A stretch of DNA of 64,000 nucleotides from Hyphomicrobiales bacterium (GCA_900473685.1 UCNE01000006.1:62001-126000); one strand, 5' to 3'; shown: positions 9,519-18,566, numbered from the stretch's first letter. Numbers and translations: made by a program. Notes: a model not told the origin generated them from the letters alone.

Positions 9519-10283
9519 TCAGCGCGCGGTCTCGATCAGGCGAACGTCCTGTTCCTGGCAGATATCGCGGACATTCTCGATCGGGCAAATATCGGTAATG
9601 AAGGTGTGAACCTGGGTAATATGGCCGATCCGGACCGGGGCCGTGCGCTCGAATTTGGTTGAATCGGAGACAAGAATGACATGCCGGGCATTGGCGATGA
9701 TCGCCTGCGCCACTTTCACTTCGCGGTAATCGAAATCCAGAAGCGCGCCGTCATGATCGATCGCAGATGCGCCGATAACGGCATAATCCACCTTGAACTG
9801 GCGAATGAAATCGACGGCCGCTTCGCCGACGATACCGCCATCGGCGCCGCGCACCACGCCACCGGCAATCACCACTTCGATCGAAGGGTAAACCCGCAAG
9901 CGATTGGCAACATTGATATTGTTGGTAATGACCATCAGCTCCGTATGGTCGAGCAATGCCTCGCCAACGGCCTCAGTCGTCGTGCCTATATTGATGAACA
10001 GCGATGAATTATTCGGGATCATGGCTGCTGCCGCCTGGCCGATCGCCTGCTTCTCGAGAGCCGCGATCGAGCGTCTGGCCTCGTATTTCACATTCTCGTT
10101 GCCGCGTGGAAAGACTGCGCCGCCATGGATGCGCGTCAGCACCCGGCCGTCGCAGAGGTCGTTCAGGTCCTTGCGGATGGTCTGCGGCGTCACCGAAAAA
10201 CGGGCGGCGAGTTCATCGACGAGAACCCGGCCTTCGGTCTTGGCCAGCTCCAGAATTTCCGACTGGCGCCCCGTCAGATACAT
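9519..10283 (-). CDS. glpR: DeoR-family transcriptional repressor of glycerol genes
   Basis: A 254-residue DeoR/GlpR regulator. The N-terminal helix-turn-helix (about 6-57) includes VDELAARFSVTPQTIRKDLNDL and RIHGGA. The C-terminal phosphosugar-sensing domain follows, with NIGTTTEAV and the DYAVIGASAID stretch typical of the family. It heads the minus-strand glycerol operon, so it probably represses the downstream genes and itself until glycerol-3-phosphate binds. The inverted repeat at 10303-10335 just upstream fits autoregulation. Ribosome-binding sequence GGAGG is about five bases before the ATG. Confidence 0.9.
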   Translation of the reverse strand: MYLTGRQSEILELAKTEGRVLVDELAARFSVTPQTIRKDLNDLCDGRVLTRIHGGAVFPRGNENVKYEARRSIAALEKQAIGQAAAAMIPNNSSLFINIGTTTEAVGEALLDHTELMVITNNINVANRLRVYPSIEVVIAGGVVRGADGGIVGEAAVDFIRQFKVDYAVIGASAIDHDGALLDFDYREVKVAQAIIANARHVILVSDSTKFERTAPVRIGHITQVHTFITDICPIENVRDICQEQDVRLIETAR

Positions 10284-10302
10284 GGTAATTCCTCCCCGTC
10301 GT

Positions 10303-10335
10303 TTTCGTTTTCTTTCATAATAGGCAAAAACGAAA
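10303..10335. promoter_or_regulatory. Inverted repeat TTTCGTTTT / AAAACGAAA upstream of glpR
   Basis: Perfect 9-base arms (10303-10311 and 10327-10335) are separated by 15 bases. They sit 20-52 bases upstream of glpR, in the divergent gap with the SDR gene. They contain the same TTCG/CGAA core as the repeats in front of glpD, so this is a good candidate GlpR operator. Confidence 0.5.
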
Positions 10336-10457
10336 GCAGCGCAATTTCATAAACGCGGCGAGTGCTCGAAAATGAGCCCTTCACAAAGAAGGACGCCCGG
10401 CCGCGTTGCAATTCAGGTCATCATGCGACAGCCTGTCGGTCGCGGGAGGGTTTCACC

Positions 10458-11228
10458 ATGTTTCATCCATCGCTGTTCAAGGGTTTGAATGTCGTCGTCA
10501 CCGGCGCCGGCCGCGGTATCGGCCTGGAGGTCGCACGCCAGTTTCTCGATTGCGGCGCAAACGTCTACCTGCACGGCGGCCGCGTGGCGCGCGAACCGCT
10601 GCCGGATTTTCTCGACGCGGCGCTGACCGAAGGCCGGGCTTTCCTCTCCTATGCCGATTTCTCGACCGCCGGCGGCATTGAGCTTCTCGCCACCGGTATT
10701 GCGTCCCGTTTCAAAACGATCGATGTGCTCGTCAACAATGCCGGAACGATGGTCGGACGATTTCTGGCTGGAGACCTGACCGACGAACAATATGAGACGG
10801 TGGTGCGCCTCAACCAGACCTCCGTGGTCCAGACCACGCGGGCGCTGCTACCGCTGATCCGGCGCGGCACGCATCCAGCCATTATCAACACCGTCTCAAT
10901 CTCGGCGCTCACCGGCGGCAGCGCCGGATCGGCGATCTATTCCGCCACCAAGGCCTTCGTCTCGACCTATTCCAAGGCGCTCGCCCGCGAACTGGCGCCG
11001 GAGGGCATTCGCGTCAACTGCGTTTCGCCAGGAACGATCACCACCGATTTCCACGAACGCTACTCATCCGCGGAAAAGCTCGAAGCCACCCGCAAGACCA
11101 TCCCGCTGCAGCGGCTCGGCACCGCCGAGGATTGCGCGCCGGCCTATTTGTTTCTCGCATCAAACGCGCTCTCGGGTTACATCACCGGTCAGGTGCTGGA
11201 AGTGAACGGCGGTCAATTGATCTGCTGA
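10458..11228 (+). CDS. SDR-family oxidoreductase
   Basis: A classical short-chain dehydrogenase of 256 residues. The cofactor motif TGAGRGIG is at about 14-21, NNAGT at about 94-98, and the catalytic Ser and YSATK follow. C-terminal AYLFLASNALSGYITGQVLEVNGG is standard. The residue after the second beta strand (HGGR) would allow NADP, but this is not certain. The ATG at 10458 has GGGAGGG eight bases upstream. An in-frame extension to 10362 has no such signal. It is transcribed away from glpR and runs 24 bases ahead of a LysR gene, with which it may form a unit. The substrate cannot be told from sequence. Confidence 0.85.
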   Translation: MFHPSLFKGLNVVVTGAGRGIGLEVARQFLDCGANVYLHGGRVAREPLPDFLDAALTEGRAFLSYADFSTAGGIELLATGIASRFKTIDVLVNNAGTMVGRFLAGDLTDEQYETVVRLNQTSVVQTTRALLPLIRRGTHPAIINTVSISALTGGSAGSAIYSATKAFVSTYSKALARELAPEGIRVNCVSPGTITTDFHERYSSAEKLEATRKTIPLQRLGTAEDCAPAYLFLASNALSGYITGQVLEVNGGQLIC

Positions 11229-11252
11229 GCGCAGACGGCGGGAGGGTAGCGG

Positions 11253-12146
11253 TTGATCGACAAGCTGGAATTCTTCATCGCGCTGGCGCAGGAGCGGCAT
11301 TTCGGCCGCGCTGCCGATCTCTGCGGCATCACCCAGCCGACGCTTTCAGCCGCGATCAAGCAATTGGAAGACCAGCTCGGCGTCATGCTGGTCAATCGCG
11401 GTTCGCGCTACCAGAGCCTGACGCCGGAAGGGCAGCGTGTGCTGGAATGGGCGCGCCGGATCGTCGGCGATTCGCGCACCATGCACGAAGAAATGCGCGC
11501 CGCCCGCCGCGGCCTCGTCGGCCATATCCGGCTGGCTGCGGTACCGACAACGCTCGCCATGGTGCCGCGCATTACCGCACCGTTTCAGGAGAAACACCCG
11601 GACGTCACCTTCTCCGTCCTCTCGACAACCTCGCTGAAAATCCTCGGCCTCTTGGAAAACCTCGAGATTGATGCCGGCCTCACCTACCTCGAGAACGAAC
11701 CGCTCGGACGCGTCACCAGCGTGCCGCTGCAGGTGGAGCGCTATCATCTGGTGACCGCGGCCGGCAGCCCGCTTTCGGATCGCGAAACTGTGACCTGGAA
11801 GGAAGTCGGCAGTATTCGGCTTTGTCTATTGACCGCAGATATGCAGAACCGCCGCATCATCAACCAGCATTTCGCCGAGGCTGGCGCCACCGTCTCGCCG
11901 ACACTGGAATCCAACTCGATGATCGTGCTGTTCTCCCATGTCCGCACCGGTCACTGGGCCAGCATCATGCCCTATAACGTCGCGAAATCATTTGGTTTTC
12001 ACGAGGACATCAAGCTCATACCGATCATCGAGCCGGACGCCCGCCACACGGTCGGCCTCGTCGCGACGCTCCGCGAACCGTTTACCCCGCTCGTCTCCGC
12101 CCTGCTGCACGAAGCGCGCATCTTGGCGGAAGCGCAGGCGCTTTGA
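11253..12146 (+). CDS. LysR-family regulator, probable regulator of the formate dehydrogenase operon
   Basis: A 297-residue LysR-type regulator. The N-terminal winged helix-turn-helix (about 1-60) includes HFGRAADLCGITQPTLSAAI. The rest is the periplasmic-binding-protein-like effector domain. It starts with TTG at 11253 behind GGAGGG. It points the same way as fdsG, 211 bases upstream of it. LysR genes next to fds operons are common in proteobacteria and control them, so a role in formate or molybdenum-dependent control of fds is likely. The imperfect dyad at 12203-12223 is a candidate binding site. Confidence 0.85.
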   Translation: MIDKLEFFIALAQERHFGRAADLCGITQPTLSAAIKQLEDQLGVMLVNRGSRYQSLTPEGQRVLEWARRIVGDSRTMHEEMRAARRGLVGHIRLAAVPTTLAMVPRITAPFQEKHPDVTFSVLSTTSLKILGLLENLEIDAGLTYLENEPLGRVTSVPLQVERYHLVTAAGSPLSDRETVTWKEVGSIRLCLLTADMQNRRIINQHFAEAGATVSPTLESNSMIVLFSHVRTGHWASIMPYNVAKSFGFHEDIKLIPIIEPDARHTVGLVATLREPFTPLVSALLHEARILAEAQAL

Positions 12147-12202
12147 TAGAAAACATCTATCGCTTAACGGAACACGCCTATTGACCCTCCCCCAGCCTGC
12201 TG

Positions 12203-12223
12203 ACACGCTGTATTTCAGTGTGT
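12203..12223. promoter_or_regulatory. Imperfect dyad upstream of fdsG (candidate LysR box)
   Basis: ACAC-G-CTG-TATTT-CAG-T-GTGT is an inverted repeat with seven of eight arm positions paired. It lies 135-155 bases before fdsG and 57 bases after the LysR gene. LysR regulators bind such dyads upstream of target promoters. A TTGACC at 12181 could be a -35 element. Confidence 0.4.
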
Positions 12224-12357
12224 GCGCTGCGAAACCGCGTGTTCTTGGCCCTTTTGAGCCGGAAATTTGGATCGAACCATGGCCTGGAGGGGCGTCGTTC
12301 GGTTGGAGGGATCGCAGAGCACGACGATTGTTCATTTCAGTTCGGGAGGTCTGAACG

Positions 12358-12837
12358 TTGAACCTGCATGTATCAAGCCGTGATATTGGCGAAAGGACGC
12401 TGGATATCGTCAGCGCGATGAAGTCGCTCGAAGGGCCGCTTCTGCCGATCCTGCACGAGATTCAGGCCGAATTCGGCTATGTGCCGCAGGAAGCGCTGCC
12501 GGTCATTGCCCGCGAACTCAACCTGTCTCGTGCCGAAGTTCATGGCGTCGTCACCTTCTATCATGATTACCGTGATCACCCGGCAGGCCGCCATGTGCTG
12601 AAGCTCTGTCGCGCCGAAGCGTGCCAGTCGATGGGTGGCGACGCGCTGGCCGAACGGGTGAAATCCCTGCTCGGGATTGATTTCCACCAGACGACGCCGG
12701 ACGGTTCGGTGACGCTCGAACCTGTCTATTGTCTGGGGCTCTGTTCCACCGCACCCGCCGCGATGCTCGATGGCGAGGTGCACGGACGGCTTGATGCGGA
12801 TGCGGTGCGGGACCTCGTTGCGGAGGTGCGGGCATGA
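12358..12837 (+). CDS. fdsG: NAD-dependent formate dehydrogenase, gamma subunit
   Basis: A NuoE-like small electron-transfer subunit of the soluble molybdenum formate dehydrogenase, 159 residues. It carries one [2Fe-2S] cluster on four cysteines in the pattern CRAEAC ... YCLGLC. The N-terminal helical bundle contains HEIQAEFGYVPQEALPVIA. Translation most likely starts at the TTG at 12358, which has GGGAGG a few bases upstream. The nearby ATG at 12368 is out of frame. It overlaps fdsB by four bases (ATGA). Confidence 0.93.
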   Translation: MNLHVSSRDIGERTLDIVSAMKSLEGPLLPILHEIQAEFGYVPQEALPVIARELNLSRAEVHGVVTFYHDYRDHPAGRHVLKLCRAEACQSMGGDALAERVKSLLGIDFHQTTPDGSVTLEPVYCLGLCSTAPAAMLDGEVHGRLDADAVRDLVAEVRA

Positions 12838-14390
12838 GCGTGCGGATTTTCGTTCCCCAGGATGCTGCTGCTCTGGCGCTTGGCGCCAACCGGGTCGCCA
12901 AGACATTGTCGCGTGAGATCGAAACGCGCGGCATCGATGCCGTGATCATTCGCAACGGCTCGCGCGGCCTGCATTGGCTGGAGCCGATGGTCGAAGTCGA
13001 GACGGCGCAAGGCCGGATCGCCTACGGCCCGGTCAAGGCATCCGACATTTCTTCGCTCCTGGACGCGGGCCTTGCCAACGGCGGCAATCATCCGCTCTGT
13101 CTCGGGAAAACCGAGGACATTCCCTTCCTGAAGAACCAGACACGGCTGACCTTTGCCCGTTGCGGCATCGTCGATCCGCTGTCGCTGGAAGACTACAAGG
13201 CCCATGACGGCCTGAAGGGCCTTGCCAAGGCCGTGGCGATGACATCAGCCGATGTGGTGGCGCAGGTCACCGAATCCGGCCTGCGCGGCCGTGGTGGTGC
13301 GGGTTTCCCGACCGGTATCAAGTGGAAGACCGTGCTCGATACCGCCGGCGACCGCAAATACATCGTCTGCAACGCCGACGAGGGCGACAGTGGTACGTTT
13401 GCCGACCGGATGATCATGGAAGGCGATCCCTTCGTGCTGATCGAAGGCATGGCGATCGCCGGTCTCGCGACCCTTGCTACCAAGGGCTTCGTCTATATCC
13501 GCTCGGAATATCCACACGCCATCGCCACGATGACGGAGGCCGTCGAAATCGCCCGGCGCGCCGGCATTCTCGGTGCTTCTGTGATGGGATCAGGCCGAGC
13601 CTTCGACATCGAAATCCGTACCGGCGCCGGGGCCTATGTCTGCGGCGAAGAAACGGCGCTTCTGAATTCGCTGGAAGGCAAGCGCGGTATCGTTCGCGCC
13701 AAGCCGCCTTTGCCCGCCCACAAGGGCCTGTTCAATTGTCCGACCGTCATCAACAACGTCATCTCGCTCGCCTCCGTGCCGATCATCATGGACAAGGGCG
13801 CAGTCTTTTATAAAGACTTCGGCATGGGCCGCTCGCGCGGCACGATCCCGATCCAGATCGCCGGCAACGTCAAGCATGGCGGGCTCTATGAGGCAGCCTT
13901 CGGCCTGACGCTCGGCCAGATCGTCGACGAGATCGGCGGCGGCACGGCATCAGGACGCCCGGTCAAGGCGGTTCAGGTCGGCGGCCCGCTCGGCGCCTAT
14001 TTCCCGCGCGCCCTGTTCGATACGCCATTCGATTACGAAGCCTTTGCCGCCAAGGACGGCCTGATCGGCCATGCCGGCATCACCGTTTTCGATGATACCG
14101 CCGACATGTTGAAACAGGCCCGCTTTGCCATGGAGTTCTGCGCCATCGAAAGCTGCGGCAAATGCACTCCTTGCCGCATCGGCTCCACCCGCGGCGTCGA
14201 AACCGCCGACAAGATCGCGCAAGGGATCGAGCCGGAAAAGAACCTCGCCCTGCTCGCGGACCTCTGCAACACGATGAAGTTCGGCTCGCTCTGTGCCCTC
14301 GGCGGTTTCACGCCCTATCCGGTCACCAGCGCCATGAACCATTTTCCGGACGATTTCCGCCCAGTGCCATTGGTGGAGGCGGCGGAATGA
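12834..14390 (+). CDS. fdsB: NAD-dependent formate dehydrogenase, beta subunit
   Basis: The NuoF-like diaphorase subunit that passes electrons from the iron-sulphur chain through FMN to NAD+. It has 518 residues. An N-terminal thioredoxin-like domain covers about 1-110. The FMN/NADH-binding stretch includes GRGGAGFPTGIKWKTV and NADEGDSGTFADR, and a C-terminal [4Fe-4S] site is CGKCTPCRIG followed by a distal Cys (SLCALGG). The start overlaps fdsG by four bases, giving translational coupling. A 186-base gap filled by a palindromic repeat separates it from fdsA. Confidence 0.94.
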   Translation: MSVRIFVPQDAAALALGANRVAKTLSREIETRGIDAVIIRNGSRGLHWLEPMVEVETAQGRIAYGPVKASDISSLLDAGLANGGNHPLCLGKTEDIPFLKNQTRLTFARCGIVDPLSLEDYKAHDGLKGLAKAVAMTSADVVAQVTESGLRGRGGAGFPTGIKWKTVLDTAGDRKYIVCNADEGDSGTFADRMIMEGDPFVLIEGMAIAGLATLATKGFVYIRSEYPHAIATMTEAVEIARRAGILGASVMGSGRAFDIEIRTGAGAYVCGEETALLNSLEGKRGIVRAKPPLPAHKGLFNCPTVINNVISLASVPIIMDKGAVFYKDFGMGRSRGTIPIQIAGNVKHGGLYEAAFGLTLGQIVDEIGGGTASGRPVKAVQVGGPLGAYFPRALFDTPFDYEAFAAKDGLIGHAGITVFDDTADMLKQARFAMEFCAIESCGKCTPCRIGSTRGVETADKIAQGIEPEKNLALLADLCNTMKFGSLCALGGFTPYPVTSAMNHFPDDFRPVPLVEAAE

Positions 14391-14401
14391 GAGTTCGTGG
14401 T

Positions 14402-14530
14402 TTTACCCCCCTCTGCCCTGTCGGGCATCTCCCCCACAAGGGGGGAGATCGCAAGCAGCGGGCTTACGAGGGAAAAGATCGATCTCCCCCCTTGTGGGGG
14501 AGATGTCACGCAGTGACAGAGGGGGGTAAA
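14402..14530. repeat. Palindromic intergenic repeat, copy 1 (inside fds operon)
   Basis: The element is 129 bp with perfect 14-bp terminal inverted repeats (TTTACCCCCCTCTG at 14402-14415 and its complement at 14517-14530). Inside are inverted 25-base arms at 14427-14451 and 14480-14504, each nearly self-complementary. It has no coding potential and looks MITE-like, though no target duplication is evident. It fills the gap between fdsB and fdsA, so its RNA would fold into a large cruciform within the operon transcript. Confidence 0.85.
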
Positions 14531-14576
14531 GCCTCCGCAAAATCATATATGGCGACATCCACACAGGAAGCCCTCC

Positions 14577-17456
14577 ATGCCCCTCGTTCCTGAAATCGAC
14601 TTCGGTACCCCCGCTTCCCGCTCGGAAAAGATGGTGACACTCACCATCGACGGCAACGAGATCACCGTGCCGGAAGGCACCTCGATCATGCGCGCCTCGA
14701 TGGAGGCCGGCATTCAGGTGCCGAAACTCTGCGCCACCGACATGGTCGATGCGTTCGGCTCCTGCCGCCTCTGTCTCGTGGAAATCGATGGCCGCAACGG
14801 CACGCCCGCCTCCTGCACCACACCCGTCGCTCCCGGCATCACCGTCCATACCCAGACGAGCCGTCTGAAGGATATCCGCAAGGGCGTGATGGAACTCTAC
14901 ATTTCCGACCACCCGCTCGACTGTCTGACCTGCGCCGCCAATGGCGACTGCGAACTGCAGGACATGGCAGGCGCGGTCGGCCTGCGCGATGTGCGTTATG
15001 GCTATGAAGGCGACAACCACGTCAAGGCGCGCAACAATGGCGATATCAATGCCAAGTGGATGCCGAAGGACGAATCCAACCCCTATTTCACTTATGACCC
15101 GGCAAAGTGCATCGTTTGTTCGCGCTGCGTGCGCGCCTGTGAAGAGGTTCAGGGAACTTTCGCGCTGACCATCGAAGGCCGCGGCTTCGACAGCCGTGTC
15201 TCGCCCGGCATGCATGAAGACTTCCTCTCCTCTGAATGCGTCTCCTGCGGCGCCTGCGTCCAGGCCTGCCCAACGGCGACTCTCACCGAAAAATCCGTCA
15301 TATCAATCGGCCAGCCAGAACATTCCGTCGTTACCACCTGTGCCTATTGCGGCGTCGGCTGTTCGTTCAAGGCGGAAATGCGCGGCGAAGAGCTGGTGCG
15401 CATGGTGCCGTGGAAGGACGGCCAGGCCAATCGTGGCCATTCCTGCGTCAAGGGCCGCTTCGCCTATGGCTATTCGACTCACAAGGAACGTATCCTCAAC
15501 CCGATGATCCGCGAAAAGGTCAGCGACCCCTGGCGCGAAGTCAGCTGGGAGGAAGCGCTTGCCCATACGGCCTCGGAATTCCGCCGCATCCAGTATCAAT
15601 ATGGCCGCGAATCGATCGGCGGCATCACCTCGTCGCGCTGCACCAACGAGGAAACCTACCTCGTTCAGAAGCTGATCCGCTCCGGCTTCGGCAACAACAA
15701 TGTCGATACCTGCGCCCGCGTCTGCCATTCGCCGACCGGCTACGGTCTCGGTGCCACCTTCGGCACCTCGGCCGGCACGCAGAATTTCGATTCGGTCGAG
15801 CAGACCGATGTCGTCATCGTCATCGGCGCCAACCCGACCGATGGCCACCCGGTCTTCGCCTCGCGCCTGAAGAAGCGCCTGCGCCAGGGTGCTAAGCTGA
15901 TCGTCATCGATCCGCGCCGCACCGACATGGTCTCTTCGCCGCATATCAAGGCCTCGCATCACCTGCCGCTGCGTCCCGGCACCAATGTCGCCATCGTCAC
16001 GGCGCTCGCCCATGTCATCGTCACCGAAGGCCTGTTCGACGAGAAATTCATTCGCGAACGCTGCGACTGGTCGGAATTCGAGGATTGGGCAGGCTTCGTC
16101 GCCGAAGAACGTCATAGCCCGGAAGCGATCGAAACGCTCACCGGCGTACCGGCCGAAGAGGTTCGTGGCGCCGCCCGCCTGTTTGCCACCGGCGGCAACG
16201 GCGCGATCTATTACGGCCTCGGTGTTACCGAGCACAGCCAGGGCTCGACGACCGTCATCGGCATCGCCAACCTTGCGATGGCCACCGGCAATATCGGCCG
16301 CCCAGGCGTCGGCGTGAACCCGCTGCGCGGCCAGAACAACGTCCAGGGCTCCTGCGACATGGGTTCCTTCCCGCACGAATTGCCCGGCTACCGCCATGTC
16401 TCCGACGACGCGACCCGGGACATCTTCGAAAAGCTCTGGGGCGTAAAAATCTCCAACGAGCCGGGCCTGCGCATTCCCAACATGCTGGACGCCGCCGTCG
16501 ATGGTTCGTTCAAGGGCATCTATATCCAGGGCGAAGACATTCTTCAGTCCGACCCCGACACCAAGCATGTTTCGGCCGGCCTGGCCGCGATGGAATGCGT
16601 CGTGGTGCAGGACCTGTTCCTCAACGAAACCGCCAACTACGCCCATGTCTTCCTGCCGGGCTCGACCTTCCTCGAGAAGGACGGCACCTTCACCAATGCC
16701 GAACGCCGCATCAACCGCGTCCGCAAGGTGATGACCCCGCGCAACGGCTATGCCGACTGGGAAGTCACCCAAAACCTGGCGAACGCCATGGGCCTGAACT
16801 GGACCTATACGCACCCGTCTGAGGTCATGGACGAGATCGCCGCGACGACGCCAAGCTTCGCCATGGTCTCCTATGAGTATCTGGAAAAGATGGGCTCGGT
16901 TCAGTGGCCCTGCAACGAAAAGGCCCCGCTCGGTTCGCCGATCATGCATGTCAACGGCTTCGTGCGCGGCAAGGGCAAGTTCATCCGCACCGAATATGTG
17001 GCGACCGACGAAAAGACCGGTCCGCGCTTCCCGCTGCTGCTCACCACCGGCCGCATCCTCTCTCAATACAATGTCGGCGCCCAAACGCGGCGCACCGACA
17101 ACGTTGTCTGGCACGAGGAAGACCGGCTGGAAATCCACCCGCATGACGCCGAACTGCGCGGCGTGCGCGATGGTGACTGGGTGAAGCTACAAAGCCGCGC
17201 CGGCGACACGACGCTGAGAGCGCTGATTACCGACCGGGTCGCCCCCGGCGTCGTCTACACCACCTTCCACCACCCGACGACGCAGGCCAACGTCATCACC
17301 ACCGACTTCTCCGACTGGGCAACAAACTGTCCGGAGTATAAGGTGACGGCGGTCCAGATCTCGCCATCGAACGGCCCGTCGCAATGGCAGGTGGATTACG
17401 ACGAACAAGCCCGCCAGTCCCGCCGCATCGCCGGTAAGCTGGAGGCCGCGGAGTAG
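14577..17456 (+). CDS. fdsA: NAD-dependent formate dehydrogenase, catalytic alpha subunit (molybdenum)
   Basis: It oxidises formate to CO2 in the cytoplasm at a bis-molybdopterin guanine dinucleotide molybdenum centre. Length is 959 residues. Ligands can be read in order: [2Fe-2S] C52, C63, C66, C80; a His-Cys cluster H112, C116, C119, C125; two [4Fe-4S] C178/181/184/188 and C221/224/227/231; and the cofactor-proximal [4Fe-4S] C255, C258, C262, C290. The catalytic residues are C383-H384 (RVCHSPT), so this is a cysteine and not a selenocysteine enzyme. The N-terminal part is NuoG-like and the C-terminal domain (about 840 on) is a molydopterin-dinucleotide-binding domain. Ribosome-binding sequence AGGAAG lies seven bases upstream. 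Confidence 0.95.
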   Translation: MPLVPEIDFGTPASRSEKMVTLTIDGNEITVPEGTSIMRASMEAGIQVPKLCATDMVDAFGSCRLCLVEIDGRNGTPASCTTPVAPGITVHTQTSRLKDIRKGVMELYISDHPLDCLTCAANGDCELQDMAGAVGLRDVRYGYEGDNHVKARNNGDINAKWMPKDESNPYFTYDPAKCIVCSRCVRACEEVQGTFALTIEGRGFDSRVSPGMHEDFLSSECVSCGACVQACPTATLTEKSVISIGQPEHSVVTTCAYCGVGCSFKAEMRGEELVRMVPWKDGQANRGHSCVKGRFAYGYSTHKERILNPMIREKVSDPWREVSWEEALAHTASEFRRIQYQYGRESIGGITSSRCTNEETYLVQKLIRSGFGNNNVDTCARVCHSPTGYGLGATFGTSAGTQNFDSVEQTDVVIVIGANPTDGHPVFASRLKKRLRQGAKLIVIDPRRTDMVSSPHIKASHHLPLRPGTNVAIVTALAHVIVTEGLFDEKFIRERCDWSEFEDWAGFVAEERHSPEAIETLTGVPAEEVRGAARLFATGGNGAIYYGLGVTEHSQGSTTVIGIANLAMATGNIGRPGVGVNPLRGQNNVQGSCDMGSFPHELPGYRHVSDDATRDIFEKLWGVKISNEPGLRIPNMLDAAVDGSFKGIYIQGEDILQSDPDTKHVSAGLAAMECVVVQDLFLNETANYAHVFLPGSTFLEKDGTFTNAERRINRVRKVMTPRNGYADWEVTQNLANAMGLNWTYTHPSEVMDEIAATTPSFAMVSYEYLEKMGSVQWPCNEKAPLGSPIMHVNGFVRGKGKFIRTEYVATDEKTGPRFPLLLTTGRILSQYNVGAQTRRTDNVVWHEEDRLEIHPHDAELRGVRDGDWVKLQSRAGDTTLRALITDRVAPGVVYTTFHHPTTQANVITTDFSDWATNCPEYKVTAVQISPSNGPSQWQVDYDEQARQSRRIAGKLEAAE

Positions 17457-17477
17457 GGTTGGAATGTTAAGTTTATT

Positions 17478-17736
17478 GCGCCCCCGCCGCTCTGTCCCGT
17501 CGGGACATCTTCCTCGAAAGGGCGGAGATCGGATGAGCTGTGCGCGGCAACCTCCCTCTTCTCCCCAGCGGGGAGAAGGTGCCCGAAGGGCGGATGAGGG
17601 GGCGGCTCGGCAATCACGGCTTCCAGCCCTTCCATCTCGCAGTCACAGTGTCTCGCCGTTTGGAAAAGTGGCTTCGCCCCCCTCATCCGGCGCTGCGCGC
17701 CACCTTGTCCCCGCTGGGGAGAAGAGGGGGGCTGCC
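17478..17736. repeat. Palindromic intergenic repeat, copy 2 (between fdsA and fdhD)
   Basis: This is a larger composite of the repeat family. A diverged block (17485-17530) is followed by an inverted pair of about 50-base modules, at about 17553-17602 and 17677-17729. The modules share the CTTCTCCCC-AGCGGGGAGAAG hairpin and a CGGATGAGGGG/CCCCTCATCCG end. About 75 unique bases lie between the arms. It fills essentially the whole gap between fdsA and fdhD. Confidence 0.8.
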
Positions 17737-17738
17737 CC

Positions 17739-18566
17739 ATGACCTCGTTCAAGCTCACTCATACCGTCGCCGAAACTGCCCATCGTAGTGGCAAGCTCAC
17801 GCCCGGCTCCCGCGTCGTCCCCGAGGAAACGCCGATCGCGCTGTCCTATGGCGGCTCCACCCATGCGGTGATGATGGCGACGCCCGGTGATTTCGAGGAT
17901 TTTGCCGTTGGTTTCAGCCTGACCGAGGGCATCATCACAAATCCCTCCGAGATCGAATCGATCGAAGCCGTTGCGGACGAAAAAGGCATCGACCTGCAGA
18001 TCATCCTGAAGGACGAGCAGAACGACGCACTGGTCTCCCGCCGCCGCCATATGGCCGGCCCGGTCGGCTGCGGCCTCTGCGGTATCGAATCGATCGAACA
18101 GGCTGTCCGCAAGACGCCCTCGGTCTCGACCTCGCCGCTGCGGCTGACCGAGCAACAGATCATCGAAGCTGTCAGCCTTCTTAATGGCCAACAGCCGCTG
18201 CATTTCGAAACGCGTGCCGTGCATGGCGCCGGGTTTTATGTGCCAGGCAAGGGGCTGATCGCCGTGCGCGAAGATGTCGGCCGCCACAATGCGCTGGACA
18301 AGCTGCTGGGCGCTGCGGCGCAGGCCGGGCATGCTGGAGCAAGCGGCGCCGTCGTCGTTACCAGCCGCGTTTCCGTCGAAATGGTGCAAAAGACCGCCAT
18401 CATCGGCAGCCCGTTCATCATCGCCATATCGGCGCCGACAGCGCTTGCCATCCGCACGGCGGACGAGGCAGGCATGACGCTGATCGCGCTGGTGCGTGGC
18501 GCCGATTTCGAGATTTTCACCCACCCTGACCGCATTCAATCCGGAGCCATCGCCGATGTCGCTTGA
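17739..18566 (+). CDS. fdhD: FdhD sulphurtransferase for formate dehydrogenase maturation
   Basis: It delivers sulphur to the molybdenum cofactor of formate dehydrogenase, a step needed for activity. It is 275 residues, normal for FdhD (called FdsC in fds operons). The functional CxxC is in GPVGCGLCGIESIE (about 107-120). Other family blocks are EDFAVGFSLTEGII, HGAGFYVPG, REDVGRHNALDKLLG and SRVSVEMVQKTA. It follows fdsA across a palindromic repeat and overlaps fdsD by 11 bases. Confidence 0.94.
   Translation: MTSFKLTHTVAETAHRSGKLTPGSRVVPEETPIALSYGGSTHAVMMATPGDFEDFAVGFSLTEGIITNPSEIESIEAVADEKGIDLQIILKDEQNDALVSRRRHMAGPVGCGLCGIESIEQAVRKTPSVSTSPLRLTEQQIIEAVSLLNGQQPLHFETRAVHGAGFYVPGKGLIAVREDVGRHNALDKLLGAAAQAGHAGASGAVVVTSRVSVEMVQKTAIIGSPFIIAISAPTALAIRTADEAGMTLIALVRGADFEIFTHPDRIQSGAIADVA

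Noticed and set aside
14402-17736. Repeats considered as a CRISPR array
   Set aside because: They are large palindromes of varied arrangement without regular spacers, and there are no cas genes.
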